From positions 2,480,001 through 2,544,000 of the forward strand of contig NZ_FNTG01000001.1 in the NCBI RefSeq assembly GCF_900104795.1: DNA of 64,000 nt, read 5' to 3'. The DNA is from Burkholderia sp. WP9. GTDB taxonomy: Bacteria > Pseudomonadota > Gammaproteobacteria > Burkholderiales > Burkholderiaceae. Shown in pieces: positions 8,267-17,042 of this stretch. Each line of letters opens with the position of its first letter. Positions within the stretch are counted from its first letter, which is position 1. The position numbers and the translations under genes are program-made. The notes beneath the pieces were generated by a model that was given only the letters and a program-made list of their open reading frames with translations, did not search any database and was not told the origin of the DNA.

Positions 8267-9592
8267 ATGAACGAAGCGATCAGTCAGGGTGCCGTGGCGC
8301 AGACCCTCACCGAGCAGGCCTGTTTCGACATTCGCGAAACGCTGGCGGGAAGACGCCGCGGTCTGCGTGCGGCGCTGCCGTTCGTGGGGCCCGCGGTGGT
8401 GGCGTCGATCGCGTACATGGACCCGGGTAACTTCGCCACCAACATTCAGGCGGGCGCCGGTTACGGCTATTCGCTGCTATGGGTGGTGGCGGTGGCGAAC
8501 GTCGTCGCGATGCTGTTCCAGTCGCTCTCCGCCAAACTCGGTCTCGTGACCGGGCGCAATCTCGCCGAGTTATGCCGCTCGGCGCTGCCGCGCCGCTACG
8601 TGCTCGCAATGTGGGGCATCAGCGAAATCGCGGCAATGGCCACCGATCTTGCTGAGTTCGTCGGCGGCGCGATCGGCGTTTCGTTGCTTACGCATCTACC
8701 CATGGTGCCGAGCATGCTGATCACCGCAGCCGTCACCTATGGCTTGCTGCAATTCGAAAAGCGCGGCTTCCGGCCGCTCGAACTGGCGATCGCGGCGCTG
8801 ATCGGTGTGATCGGACTGTCGTATCTCGCCGAGCTGCTGATCGCGCCGGTGCATTGGCCGTCAGTGGTCGCGCATACGTTCACGCCTAGCATGCCCGATA
8901 GCAACGCGCTCACGATATCGGTCGGCATTATCGGCGCGACGGTCATGCCGCATGTGCTCTTTCTGCATTCGGGGCTCACGCAGAATCGCGTGAAGCCGCG
9001 CAACGAAGGCGAGCGTGCCAGGCTGCTGCGATTCTCGAATATCGAAGTGGTGGCCGCGCTCGGCGTGGCCGGGTTGATCAACATGGCGATGGTGATCATG
9101 GCGTCGAGCGCGTTTCATGCCGGGCATCCGGAGATCGCCAGCATCGAGACCGCTTGGCGCACGCTCACGCCGCTGCTGGGCGGCGCCGCTGCGGGGCTCT
9201 TTTTGGCGGCGTTGATCGCCTCGGGCGTGTCGAGTTCGGTGGTCGGCACGATGGCCGGGCAAATGATCATGCAGGGCTTCGTCGGCTTTCATATCCCCGT
9301 GTGGGCGCGCCGGCTGATTACGATGGTGCCGGCCTTCGTGGTGGTGGCCTGCGGCGTCGACGCAACGCGCGCGCTGGTGCTCAGCCAGGTGGTGCTCAGC
9401 ATCGCCCTGCCGGTGCCGATGATCGCGCTGGTGTGGTTCACCTCGCGCGGCGATCTGATGGGCCGCTACCGGAATCGCCGGGCGACGACCGTGGCGGCCG
9501 TGCTCGGCACGATCGTGGTGCTGGCGCTCAATCTCATCCTGCTGCTGCAGCTGGCCGGCATTTCGCCGTGGCCGCTGTTTCACGCCGGATGA
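8267..9592 (+). CDS. Nramp-family divalent metal ion transporter (MntH-like)
   Basis: This is a 441-aa integral membrane protein with about 11 helices. The metal-binding motif of helix 1, MDPGNFATN, is at residues 51-59, and the helix-6 motif VMPHVLFLHS lies near 227-236. These unwound helices coordinate Mn2+ or Fe2+ in the proton-coupled Nramp family. AGGAG sits about six bases before the ATG. It differs from E. coli MntH in its N-terminal 35 residues, and Burkholderiaceae carry several Nramp paralogues, so I give no symbol. The pairing with the exported ferritin-like protein upstream suggests metal uptake linked to extracytoplasmic metal binding. Confidence 0.9.
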   Translation: MNEAISQGAVAQTLTEQACFDIRETLAGRRRGLRAALPFVGPAVVASIAYMDPGNFATNIQAGAGYGYSLLWVVAVANVVAMLFQSLSAKLGLVTGRNLAELCRSALPRRYVLAMWGISEIAAMATDLAEFVGGAIGVSLLTHLPMVPSMLITAAVTYGLLQFEKRGFRPLELAIAALIGVIGLSYLAELLIAPVHWPSVVAHTFTPSMPDSNALTISVGIIGATVMPHVLFLHSGLTQNRVKPRNEGERARLLRFSNIEVVAALGVAGLINMAMVIMASSAFHAGHPEIASIETAWRTLTPLLGGAAAGLFLAALIASGVSSSVVGTMAGQMIMQGFVGFHIPVWARRLITMVPAFVVVACGVDATRALVLSQVVLSIALPVPMIALVWFTSRGDLMGRYRNRRATTVAAVLGTIVVLALNLILLLQLAGISPWPLFHAG

Positions 9593-9680
9593 GCCCGTAG
9601 GACCCTGGCAGGACTGCATCCGGTTGCGGGGTTGTTGCGTACATTGTTCGAACGAATCTTTTCGGACGGACCCTACTCTC

Positions 9681-10751
9681 ATGCCACGACGCCTGCTGAC
9701 CTTGACCGCCGCGCTGGCGCTCGCCGCTCTCGGCGGCTGCAGCGCGGCAGGCGTGCTCAACGCCGCCGTATCGCACAAGAGTTTTCGGGCCGAGAACGGC
9801 CTTGTCTACGGCAATGCGCCGCGCCAGAGGCTTGACGTGTATATGCCCACCGCCGGCGTGGCGCCGGCTGGTTCGCACGGCCGGCCGGTGGTGGTGTTCT
9901 TCTACGGCGGCAGTTGGCAGAACGGCTCGCGCAGCAGCTATCTGTTCGTCGGCGCGGCGCTGGCCTCGCGCGGCTTCGTCGCCGTGGTGGCGGATTATCG
10001 GACGTGGCCCGACACGGCGTTCCCCGGCTTTGTCGACGATGCCGCCACCGCCGTGCGCTGGGCCCGCGATCACGCGGCCGAATTCGGCGGCGACCCGTCG
10101 CGGATCTTTCTGATGGGCCACTCGGCGGGCGCGCATATCGCCATGCTGCTCGCTACCGACGGCCGCTATCTCGCCGCGCAGCAAATGAGCAAGCGCGACA
10201 TCAGCGGTGTGATCGGCCTTGCCGGGCCCTATGATTTTCTGCCGCTGAAGGACGCCACGCTCGAAGAAATCTTCCCGCCCGCGTTGCGCGCCGCGAGCCA
10301 GCCGATCAATTTCGTGGAAGGCGATGAACCACCCATGTTCCTCGCCGCAGGCCAGCGCGATACGACCGTCGATCCGGGCAACACCGACCGGCTCGCGTCG
10401 AAGCTGCGTGCTTCGGGCGACACGGACGTGGAAGTGAAACACTACCCGCGGGTCGGGCATGCGCTGCTGGTGGGCGCGATGGCGGGACCTTTGCGGAGCT
10501 TTGCGCCAGTGCTCGACGATACCAGTGCGTTTATCGACGCACAGGCGATGAATCAGGCGCGGCGTTCGCATGACGCTGCCGGCGGTGTGCAATCGTTGCC
10601 CGCCTCTGCCATCGCGCAGAGCAACGTTTATCAGATACGCCGGCAACGCGCGAAAGCATCCACGGCGCCGTGTGGCGGTCTGCCGGCTGCATCGACACCC
10701 GTTGGCGGCGCCGATTGCCAAAAGCAAAGCAACTTGGGCCACGACGAATAA
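9681..10751 (+). CDS. Alpha/beta hydrolase lipoprotein (esterase-like)
   Basis: The ATG at 9681 gives a lipoprotein signal (MPRRLLTLTAALALAALGGC, Cys20). The body is a hormone-sensitive-lipase/carboxylesterase-like fold: VVFFYGGSW near residue 72 takes the place of the HGGG oxyanion loop, GHSAGAH near 146-152 holds the nucleophile serine, and GHALLVG near 262 the catalytic histidine. DTTVDPGNT supplies the likely acid. The natural substrate is unknown. The last 50 or so residues (after AFIDAQAMNQ) are low in hydrophobic content and look unlike the fold, so the original stop may have been lost by a frameshift. Confidence 0.85.
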   Translation: MPRRLLTLTAALALAALGGCSAAGVLNAAVSHKSFRAENGLVYGNAPRQRLDVYMPTAGVAPAGSHGRPVVVFFYGGSWQNGSRSSYLFVGAALASRGFVAVVADYRTWPDTAFPGFVDDAATAVRWARDHAAEFGGDPSRIFLMGHSAGAHIAMLLATDGRYLAAQQMSKRDISGVIGLAGPYDFLPLKDATLEEIFPPALRAASQPINFVEGDEPPMFLAAGQRDTTVDPGNTDRLASKLRASGDTDVEVKHYPRVGHALLVGAMAGPLRSFAPVLDDTSAFIDAQAMNQARRSHDAAGGVQSLPASAIAQSNVYQIRRQRAKASTAPCGGLPAASTPVGGADCQKQSNLGHDE

Positions 10752-10793
10752 GCGCAGCCCGTGCGGTGAGCCGTGACCTAATGCAGCGCGAAG

Positions 10794-11306
10794 CTACTGC
10801 GCCGTGCCGAGCAATTGCTTGCGCAAAGTGGGCGCACGCGTCGACGGATCGAGCCAGATACCGAAGAAAGCGCGCGCGAACGCGAGATCGTCGACTTCGT
10901 CGGTCATGCGCTCGCCGGCATAAAAACGCACGCCCTTGTCCGGCAGAAACACCGCGCTCAACTGGTCGCCGGGACCGACGTCCACGAAGGCCCGCAGCAT
11001 GTTCGCGCGCCAGCGCTCCAACGTATCGACCGGAATCGGTGCGCCCGCCAGGCGCTTGATCTCGCTGATCCCGGTATCTGCGAGGCGCTCGCGTGTGATG
11101 CCGCGCGCGTAGACGATATGCAGCGCAAAGCGCTCATCGTAATCGACCGGCACGCGTTCGCTCCACATTTGCGCGCGATAGAGCCGAAAGCCGAGCACGC
11201 TGAAATCGCCCTCGCCGACGAGTTTCGCGGTCTCTACGTCGGCGCGCCAGTCGGCGCAGGCCGCGCTTGCCCACAACACCAGCACGAGTGCCGCGAGCGA
11301 GCGCAC
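10794..11306 (-). CDS. Chalcone-isomerase-like domain protein (exported)
   Basis: The GTG at 11306 lies one base past the stop codon of the CFA synthase gene upstream, suggesting translational coupling. The 170-aa product starts with a signal peptide (hydrophobic LAALVLVLWASAACA) and continues with GFRLYRAQMW and DKGVRFYAGE motifs typical of bacterial chalcone-isomerase-like proteins (PF16036 type). These periplasmic proteins bind fatty acids or act in lipid metabolism rather than flavonoid synthesis. It is the last gene of the four-gene cluster beginning with the FAD oxidoreductase. Confidence 0.85.
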   Translation of the reverse strand: MRSLAALVLVLWASAACADWRADVETAKLVGEGDFSVLGFRLYRAQMWSERVPVDYDERFALHIVYARGITRERLADTGISEIKRLAGAPIPVDTLERWRANMLRAFVDVGPGDQLSAVFLPDKGVRFYAGERMTDEVDDLAFARAFFGIWLDPSTRAPTLRKQLLGTAQ

Positions 11307-11307
11307 G

Positions 11308-12519
11308 TCAGTCCGCCTTCGAGAGGACGAACTGCATGACGTCCGTGCGGCCCTCGTCGAAACCGGCTTCGCAATACGCCAGATACAGCCGCCACGTCCG
11401 CACGAAAATCTCGTCGAAACCTTGCGTGCGGATCGTGTCGAGTTGCGCTTCGAACGCGGCGCGCCAGCGGCGCAGCGTTTCCGCGTAATCGCGCCCGAAT
11501 GCGAGCGACGTGGAAGTGGCGAGCTTGCCACGCCGCGCCGCCTGAGCAAAACGCTGCGGACTCGGCAGCATGCCGCCCGGGAAAATGAACTCGCGGATGA
11601 AGTCGCTCGTCGCGCGATAAGCGGCAAAGTGCGAGTCATCGATCGTGATGGTTTGCACCAGCGCGCGAGCACCCGGCCGCAGACGTTCGCGCAGAATGCG
11701 GAAGTACGCCGGCCAGAATTTTTCGCCGACCGCCTCGAACATTTCGATCGAAACGATGCCGTCGTACTGCCCGGTCAAGGTGCGGTAGTCGCGCAGTTCG
11801 AGTTGCACATGCTCGCTCAAGCCGGCTTCGCTCACGCGCTTCTGGCCGAATTCGAGCTGCGCCGGCGAGATCGTCACGCCATGCACATGAATGCCCAGGC
11901 GTGCCGCGTGCATCGCAAAACCGCCCCACCCGCAGCCGATTTCCAGAATGCGCATGCCTTCGCGCAAACCGAGCGTATCGATGATCCGCTGGTATTTTGC
12001 ATGCTGCGCGTCTTCGAGCGATTGATGGAAATTGTCGTCGAACACCGCGCTCGAATAGGTGAAGGTCGGGTCGAGCCACTGCGCGTAAAACGCGTTGCCG
12101 ATATCGTAGTGCGCGTGAATATTGCGCCGGCTGCCCGAGCGCGTATTCGGCCTCAGCTTGTGACGCAACCCGTACCAGAGTTGCGCGAGCCAGCCGCCAT
12201 ACACCGTGCGTTGCAGCGCTCGCTCGTTACGGATCGCGACGCGCAGCAGCGCGGCCAGGTCGGGCGTATCGACCCAGAAAGCGCGCCATGCGTCGGCGAA
12301 ACCGATATCGCCTTTGCGCAGAATCGCGCCGCACGCGCGCCAGTCATGCATCTCCAGGCGCGCGCCGGGCGCCGCATGCGGATCGCCGAACACTCGTTGT
12401 TGCCCGTCGGGGGTGATCAGGACCAGATGCCCCACCTGGATCCTTTCGAGCAAGGAGAGAAACAGACGGCCTGACGCGGGGGCGGTTTGGTGCCCGCTCA
12501 GGGTTCTTGAAAGCGCCAT
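11308..12519 (-). CDS. cfa: Cyclopropane-fatty-acyl-phospholipid synthase family methyltransferase
   Basis: This 403-aa SAM-dependent enzyme adds a methylene group across a double bond of membrane lipid acyl chains. The SAM-binding motif LEIGCGWGGFA is at about residues 192-202, HYDIGNAFY at 137-145, and the region IEMFEAVGEKFWP carries the expected active-site residues. The C-terminal FIREFIFPGGMLPS segment is family-typical. Its neighbours (FAD oxidoreductase and DUF1365 upstream, chalcone-isomerase-like downstream) recur with CFA-like enzymes across proteobacteria, so it may act on a modified acyl substrate and need not be the main Cfa. The ATG at 12519 fits. Confidence 0.9.
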   Translation of the reverse strand: MALSRTLSGHQTAPASGRLFLSLLERIQVGHLVLITPDGQQRVFGDPHAAPGARLEMHDWRACGAILRKGDIGFADAWRAFWVDTPDLAALLRVAIRNERALQRTVYGGWLAQLWYGLRHKLRPNTRSGSRRNIHAHYDIGNAFYAQWLDPTFTYSSAVFDDNFHQSLEDAQHAKYQRIIDTLGLREGMRILEIGCGWGGFAMHAARLGIHVHGVTISPAQLEFGQKRVSEAGLSEHVQLELRDYRTLTGQYDGIVSIEMFEAVGEKFWPAYFRILRERLRPGARALVQTITIDDSHFAAYRATSDFIREFIFPGGMLPSPQRFAQAARRGKLATSTSLAFGRDYAETLRRWRAAFEAQLDTIRTQGFDEIFVRTWRLYLAYCEAGFDEGRTDVMQFVLSKAD

Positions 12520-12531
12520 GACGAAATCTCC

Positions 12532-13386
12532 TCAATCGGATGAAACGGGGCGCGCAGCGGCGGTGGGTTGGCCGGCTGCGGCATGATCGGTGGGCGCGTC
12601 GGCGGTACGGCCCGGCGCGGGGTGCTTGCCGTAGAACGGCGCTTTTTTGAGTGCGAGGCGCAAGGCCTGCCAGTGAATTTTCGCGACCACGCCAACCGTC
12701 AGCAGTGGCTGGCGCAGCAGCGCGGCGAGCGCGCTCGCGCGTGTCAGTGGCGTCAGGCGGCCGCCCAGTGCGGTGCGGATCAGCAAACCGTCCGCGTCGC
12801 GATAGTCGATCGAGACCGACGCGCTGTTGCGTGCTTCCTTGACGCGGAAGGTGTAGCCCCCTTCCACGCGGCAAAACGGCGACACGTGCAGCACTTTCCT
12901 GCACACGAGCCGCGTGTCGGCGGTGATCGGCGCGTTGCCTTCCGCGCTCAACAGATAGCTGTGGCGCTCGCCGAATGTATTGCGCACTTCGGCGAGCAGC
13001 GCGCGCAGCCGGCCGTCGCGATCGTGACAAAACCAGAAGCTGACCGGATTGAACGCATAGCCGAACACGCGCGGGAAAGCTTGCAGCCAGATCCGGCCGT
13101 TCGCTTCCGCGATGCCGGCAGCCGATAGTTGCGCGCGCATCCATGTGGCGAGGTCGCTGCCGTCGCGCGGACCGTGATCACGCTGATAGAGACTGAGCGG
13201 CCGCCAACGGTCGATGCCGAACCAGCCGCTCTCGAGCGAGTTCAGCCGATCCAGATCGCAGCGCACGTAAAACACCGGGTAGATGAAGCGATGATGCTTC
13301 GGCCGCAGACGCTCGTGCATCACCTTGCCGGTCAAAAGCCAGGCTGCTGGAGCGGCGTCGCTGTCGTGATCGCTCGGCGGTTTCAT
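12532..13386 (-). CDS. DUF1365 domain protein
   Basis: This 284-aa protein has the conserved DUF1365 stretches KVMHERLRPKHHRFIYPVFY near residue 25, FGYAFNPVSFWFCHD near 110 and FGERHSYLL near 140. The function is unknown, but the gene almost always lies between an FAD oxidoreductase and a CFA synthase-like gene, implying a role in acyl-chain modification. Its ATG overlaps the stop of the oxidoreductase gene by four bases (ATGA), a clear sign of coupled translation. The gap to cfa is 12 bp. The last 30 residues are alanine/proline-rich and poorly conserved. Confidence 0.88.
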   Translation of the reverse strand: MKPPSDHDSDAAPAAWLLTGKVMHERLRPKHHRFIYPVFYVRCDLDRLNSLESGWFGIDRWRPLSLYQRDHGPRDGSDLATWMRAQLSAAGIAEANGRIWLQAFPRVFGYAFNPVSFWFCHDRDGRLRALLAEVRNTFGERHSYLLSAEGNAPITADTRLVCRKVLHVSPFCRVEGGYTFRVKEARNSASVSIDYRDADGLLIRTALGGRLTPLTRASALAALLRQPLLTVGVVAKIHWQALRLALKKAPFYGKHPAPGRTADAPTDHAAAGQPTAAARPVSSD

Positions 13387-14684
13387 AGCTTGGCCCATGC
13401 CGGCGATGCATCGAAATCCGCGGCCACGCGCAGCGCCGATTTCAGACCGTCCTCGTGAAAACCATAGCCCGTCCACGCGCCCGCGAACCAGGTGCGGCGT
13501 TTGCCTTGCAGTGAAGGCAGACGGTGCTGCGCGTCGATGGCAGCCAGATCGAACAGCGGATGATCGTAGATGAAGCGGCGCAGTTCGGTGCCCGGCGCCG
13601 GCTGCGCCACCGGGTTGAGCGTGACGACGAGCGGCGTCCTGAACGGCAGCGGCTGTAACTGATTGACCAGATAGCTCACGCACACCGGATGCGTGCCGTC
13701 GACGCCGCGGCTGCCCAGGTAATTCCACGCCGACCACACGCGCTCACGACGCGGCAGCAGATTCGTGTCCGTGTGCAGCACCGCGACGTTCGGCTGATAG
13801 CGCACGGCGCCGAGCACGCCGCGCTCGTCGTGATCGGCGTCTTCCAGCAGGCGCAGCGTGGTCGGCGCATGCGTGGCGAGCACCAGTGCGTCGAAGCGCT
13901 CGGTGCCGCTGTCGGTGAAGACGTCCACGCCGTCGGCATCGCGCCGCACGCCGCGCACTGCCGTGCCGAGACGGACATCGTCGAGCGTGCCGGCGATGCG
14001 CCGCACATATTCCCGGCCGCCGCCGACCACGGTCTTCCACTGCGGCCGGCGGTTCACCTGCAGCAACGCGTGGTTCAGACAAAAGCGCAAGAACGTCGTG
14101 GCCGGGAACGCAAGGATATCGGCGGTGGCGCTCGACCAGATCGCGGCGGCCATCGGCAGCAGATATTGACGCTGGAACGCGCCGCCGTAACCGCCTTGCG
14201 TCAGCAATTCGCCCATCGACGCGCGCGTTTGCGTCGCCAGTTCGAGGTTGCGTTGCGCGCTGCCGTTAAAGCGCATGATGTCGCGCAACATGCCGATGAA
14301 GGTCGGCGAAAACAGGTTGCGGCGCTGCGCGAACACCGTGTTCAAACTGGTGCCGGCCCATTCGAGGCGCCCTTCGTCGAGCGAGACGGAGAAGGTCATC
14401 TCGCTCGGGTGCGAGCGCACACCCAGTTCATCGAACAGCGCGATCAGGTTCGGATAGGTGCGGTCGTTGAACACCAGAAAGCCGGTGTCGACGGGATGCG
14501 TGTGGCCTTCGAGTGAGACGTCCACTGTGTTGGTGTGGCCGCCCAGGTAGCCGGCCGATTCGAACAGCGAGACACGATGGTTGCGCGCGAGAAGATAGGC
14601 GCTGGCCAAACCCGAAATACCGGCGCCGATGACCGCGACCCGCGAGCCGCGCGGTAGTGGTGAGGTCGGTGCGGAATGGGTCAT
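13383..14684 (-). CDS. FAD-dependent oxidoreductase (amine oxidase/desaturase-like)
   Basis: This is a 433-aa flavoprotein. The Rossmann dinucleotide motif VIGAGISGLASAYLLA starts at residue 18, followed by the acidic end of strand 2 (LFESA) and the GGHTNTVDV motif near 49. It belongs to the NAD(P)-binding Rossmann/phytoene-desaturase-like flavin proteins found with DUF1365 and CFA-like genes. It may oxidise an acyl chain before or after methylation (inference from neighbours). It is the first gene of the cluster; the promoter should lie in 14685-14885. No ChrR/RpoE pair is beside it here, although such clusters are often under that control elsewhere. Confidence 0.87.
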   Translation of the reverse strand: MTHSAPTSPLPRGSRVAVIGAGISGLASAYLLARNHRVSLFESAGYLGGHTNTVDVSLEGHTHPVDTGFLVFNDRTYPNLIALFDELGVRSHPSEMTFSVSLDEGRLEWAGTSLNTVFAQRRNLFSPTFIGMLRDIMRFNGSAQRNLELATQTRASMGELLTQGGYGGAFQRQYLLPMAAAIWSSATADILAFPATTFLRFCLNHALLQVNRRPQWKTVVGGGREYVRRIAGTLDDVRLGTAVRGVRRDADGVDVFTDSGTERFDALVLATHAPTTLRLLEDADHDERGVLGAVRYQPNVAVLHTDTNLLPRRERVWSAWNYLGSRGVDGTHPVCVSYLVNQLQPLPFRTPLVVTLNPVAQPAPGTELRRFIYDHPLFDLAAIDAQHRLPSLQGKRRTWFAGAWTGYGFHEDGLKSALRVAADFDASPAWAKL

Positions 14685-14885
14685 GGGCGCGTCTCCTGTT
14701 GGGGGCGCGCGGTCGGTTAGTGGAGTGTGGCGGGGCTTGCGCGTCCTTGAGGGGATTTACGCAGCGAGGGCGGAATTGGATGCAAAGGCGGGGCAAATTG
14801 CGGACAAGCGAAGTTGCCGGGCATGGCCTCTACTGAAGTTGCCGGGCATCGGCGCGGCCGGCGCCCGTGGGCGCCTGTTGCAGCG

Positions 14886-15152
14886 TCAGGAGACGGTCTC
14901 GTTCAAGGTTTCCATGACTTTCGACATCAAGCCGGCTCGTCTCCATTCGAGCCATTTGATGTAACAGCTCTGGGCAGGCGGATAGTGCGCAGGCAGGTGA
15001 TGCCATTTGGCGCCTGTCTGCGTGATCCAGAATATCGCGTTGAGAATTCCGCGCGGATCGCGCCGTGGCCGCCCGACACCTGTTTTCGCGACATGGGGAA
15101 ACAGGTGCTCGATCTTGGCCCAATCTTCGTCTGATAAAGGAATATGCGGCAT
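14886..15152 (-). pseudogene. IS5/IS402-type transposase N-terminal remnant (DUF4096)
   Basis: The 88-aa frame opens MPHIPLSDEDWAKIEHLFPH and continues with GRPRRDPRGILNAIFWITQTGAKW, the typical N-terminal DUF4096 domain of IS402-like transposases. It stops shortly after residue 75, so the catalytic DDE domain is missing. I saw no matching inverted repeats, and no second half of the transposase is visible beside it. It is a decayed insertion sequence end or a stand-alone relic, marking the left side of the accessory stretch. Confidence 0.7.
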
Positions 15153-15195
15153 CTAGAACTCGACAAGAAATGCTTTACGCCCTGGCGACGTCACG

Positions 15196-15372
15196 TCATA
15201 TCGCTCTGTCCAGACACCAACCGCCAACCACGAACGCCATCATGAGAAGGATCGCGGCGGCCGTGCCTACCCAGATCAGCACATCGTCGAAAGTCGTATT
15301 GGCAAACGCAAGCGTACCGCGCCGCTCTGCTTTCACTTCGCCAGGTTTATCGTCCTGATCTTGAGAGACCAT
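15196..15372 (-). CDS. Small single-pass membrane protein (58 aa)
   Basis: The frame runs from the ATG at 15372 to the TGA at 15196. An acidic, charged N-terminal part (MVSQDQDDKPGEVKAERR) is followed by a hydrophobic helix (VLIWVGTAAAILLMMAFVVG, residues 31-50) and a short tail. Composition and third-position use look like coding sequence. No strong ribosome-binding site is visible. I do not recognise the family. It could be a small inner-membrane regulatory or stress protein; this is inference from topology only. Confidence 0.5.
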   Translation of the reverse strand: MVSQDQDDKPGEVKAERRGTLAFANTTFDDVLIWVGTAAAILLMMAFVVGGWCLDRAI

Positions 15373-15464
15373 GTGCGACTCACATCACCGTTAGGGGAGA
15401 AAACGGGATTGGCTAATGCGCGCGCCGCTATGGCCGAATGACGGAACGCGAACGCCAGGATGGG

Positions 15465-15884
15465 TTATGCGTCAGGCCGTTTGCCGTTCGCAATGGACGG
15501 TTCCAGAATCTGTGCCGCTTCGAAATCGAGATCGGGAAACGTGACCTTCAAGATCCGGATAAGCTGCGCCGCGCATTGATCTGCTTCGACCGGCGCGTTG
15601 AGCTGCAGCACTTCGAGCAGCGTGACAAATGCCGGCAAGAAAGCGTCGGACACCGGCGTTTCTCTTGCCTGCTCGCGCAGATAAGCGATGTACCCGAACA
15701 CGTGGCGTATGAACTCGACCTGACGCGCGGCGAACTGAGCGCTGTCGATTGCTTCGGAGGCAATGGTGAGGGAAACGTCGGCTGCCGGCGCATGCGGCAG
15801 CCGCACATACGATGTGAACTCGCTCAAGCGAAAGCTCCGGTTAACCCTGAAGGCAAGCTGGACAGGTCCGCCGACACGCTGCAT
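15465..15884 (-). CDS. Hypothetical protein (139 aa)
   Basis: The product has plausible coding composition, with hydrophobic and charged residues spaced as in a folded, mostly helical soluble protein (ARQVEFIRHVFGYIAYL, VSDAFLPAFVTLLEVLQ). No signal peptide or recognised motif is present. The start at 15884 (ATG) is uncertain. The gene is divergent from the Crp-type regulator at 16023 and shares its 138-bp promoter region. Confidence 0.5.
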   Translation of the reverse strand: MQRVGGPVQLAFRVNRSFRLSEFTSYVRLPHAPAADVSLTIASEAIDSAQFAARQVEFIRHVFGYIAYLREQARETPVSDAFLPAFVTLLEVLQLNAPVEADQCAAQLIRILKVTFPDLDFEAAQILEPSIANGKRPDA

Positions 15885-16022
15885 ACATGGCGCGCGTGAC
15901 CCTGTGCTATAACCCTTATTGTCACTTTTACGTGATTATTTAGTCGTTTCTATCGTGAGGCAGTATTTCATACCACCTTACCTGCGTCAAATGTATTTGA
16001 CAATCCTTTCTGCCCGCATCCA

Positions 16023-17042
16023 ATGACATTCGATTGGCACGCGCTGTACGACGACGTGAAACGGCTGGGCGAGTTCGGCAGCGATGCTCAACTGGCCGAA
16101 AGCCTCGGGCTGACGCGCGCGCAGATTTCGGCATGGCGCACGGGCAAGAGCGATCTGGGCACGCTCACGAAGCTCAAAATCCTCGATGCGCTAGGACATG
16201 ACCAGTTGCGCTCGGCGGTGCTCAGCCTGTTGCCCGAACAGAACCGCGACGAACTGGCGAAGCAGCATCTCGTCCTGACTGAGCGTGTGTCGCGCGGCAT
16301 GCAGGCAAGGGATCGCGCGGCCGCTCCTTCGAGCGACGTCCCGCCGCCACGCGAGGCCAACCAGTTGCTCGCGCACCTGCCCGACGAGGAGCGGGAGCGA
16401 ATCATGCAGCACCTCACTCCCGTTTCCCTGCCGCTTGGAAAAGTGGTGTATGAACCTGGCGAGCGCCTGACTCAGGTCTATCTGCCCACCACGGCGATCA
16501 TCTCCATGCTGCACGTCATGGAGAACGGCGAGTCGGCCGAAATTGCGGTAGTCGGCAACGACGGGCTGCTCGGCGTGGCGGTTTTCATGGGTTCAGACAC
16601 CGTTTCGAATCGGGCGGTCGTCCAGAACGCGGGGGACGCGTACTGTCTCAGCGCGCAGTTCGCCAAAGAGGAGTTCGCGCGCGGCGGCTATATCCGGCGA
16701 CTGTTCCTGCGTTACGCGCAAGCGCTGATTACGCAGATGGCTCAGACTGCCGTTTGCAATCGCCATCATTCGATTGCACAGCAGTTTTGCCGGTGGCTCC
16801 TGCTGAGTCTGGACCGCCTCGACAGCAGCGAATTGCAAATGACGCAGGAATTGATCGCGAACATGCTGGGTGTGCGTCGAGGGAATGTGACCGAGATCGC
16901 GAAGCAGTTGGAAGCGACTGGCGCGATCCGCTATAACCGCGGGCACATTGAAGTGATCGACCGCGCCGCGCTGGAACAGCAGGTTTGCGAATGCTACGGC
17001 GTCGTGACGCGCGAATGCGAGCGGCTTTATTCGGCGGCGTGA
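16023..17042 (+). CDS. Crp/Fnr-type regulator with an extra N-terminal HTH domain
   Basis: At 339 aa this is about 100 residues longer than a normal Crp/Fnr protein. Residues 1-70 (opening MTFDWHALYDDVKRLGEFGS, with LAESLGLTRAQISAWRTGKS) form an XRE/DUF3693-like helix-turn-helix as in phage-related regulators. Residues 90-110 are a linker. About 112-235 is the cyclic-nucleotide-binding beta-roll (GKVVYEPGERLTQVYLP), and 240-325 is the winged helix (MTQELIANMLGVRRGNVTEI). It lacks the N-terminal Fe-S cysteines of Fnr. The Crp part matches a family widespread in Burkholderia and Rhizobiales; the added HTH is unusual. The target genes are unknown. Confidence 0.85.
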   Translation: MTFDWHALYDDVKRLGEFGSDAQLAESLGLTRAQISAWRTGKSDLGTLTKLKILDALGHDQLRSAVLSLLPEQNRDELAKQHLVLTERVSRGMQARDRAAAPSSDVPPPREANQLLAHLPDEERERIMQHLTPVSLPLGKVVYEPGERLTQVYLPTTAIISMLHVMENGESAEIAVVGNDGLLGVAVFMGSDTVSNRAVVQNAGDAYCLSAQFAKEEFARGGYIRRLFLRYAQALITQMAQTAVCNRHHSIAQQFCRWLLLSLDRLDSSELQMTQELIANMLGVRRGNVTEIAKQLEATGAIRYNRGHIEVIDRAALEQQVCECYGVVTRECERLYSAA

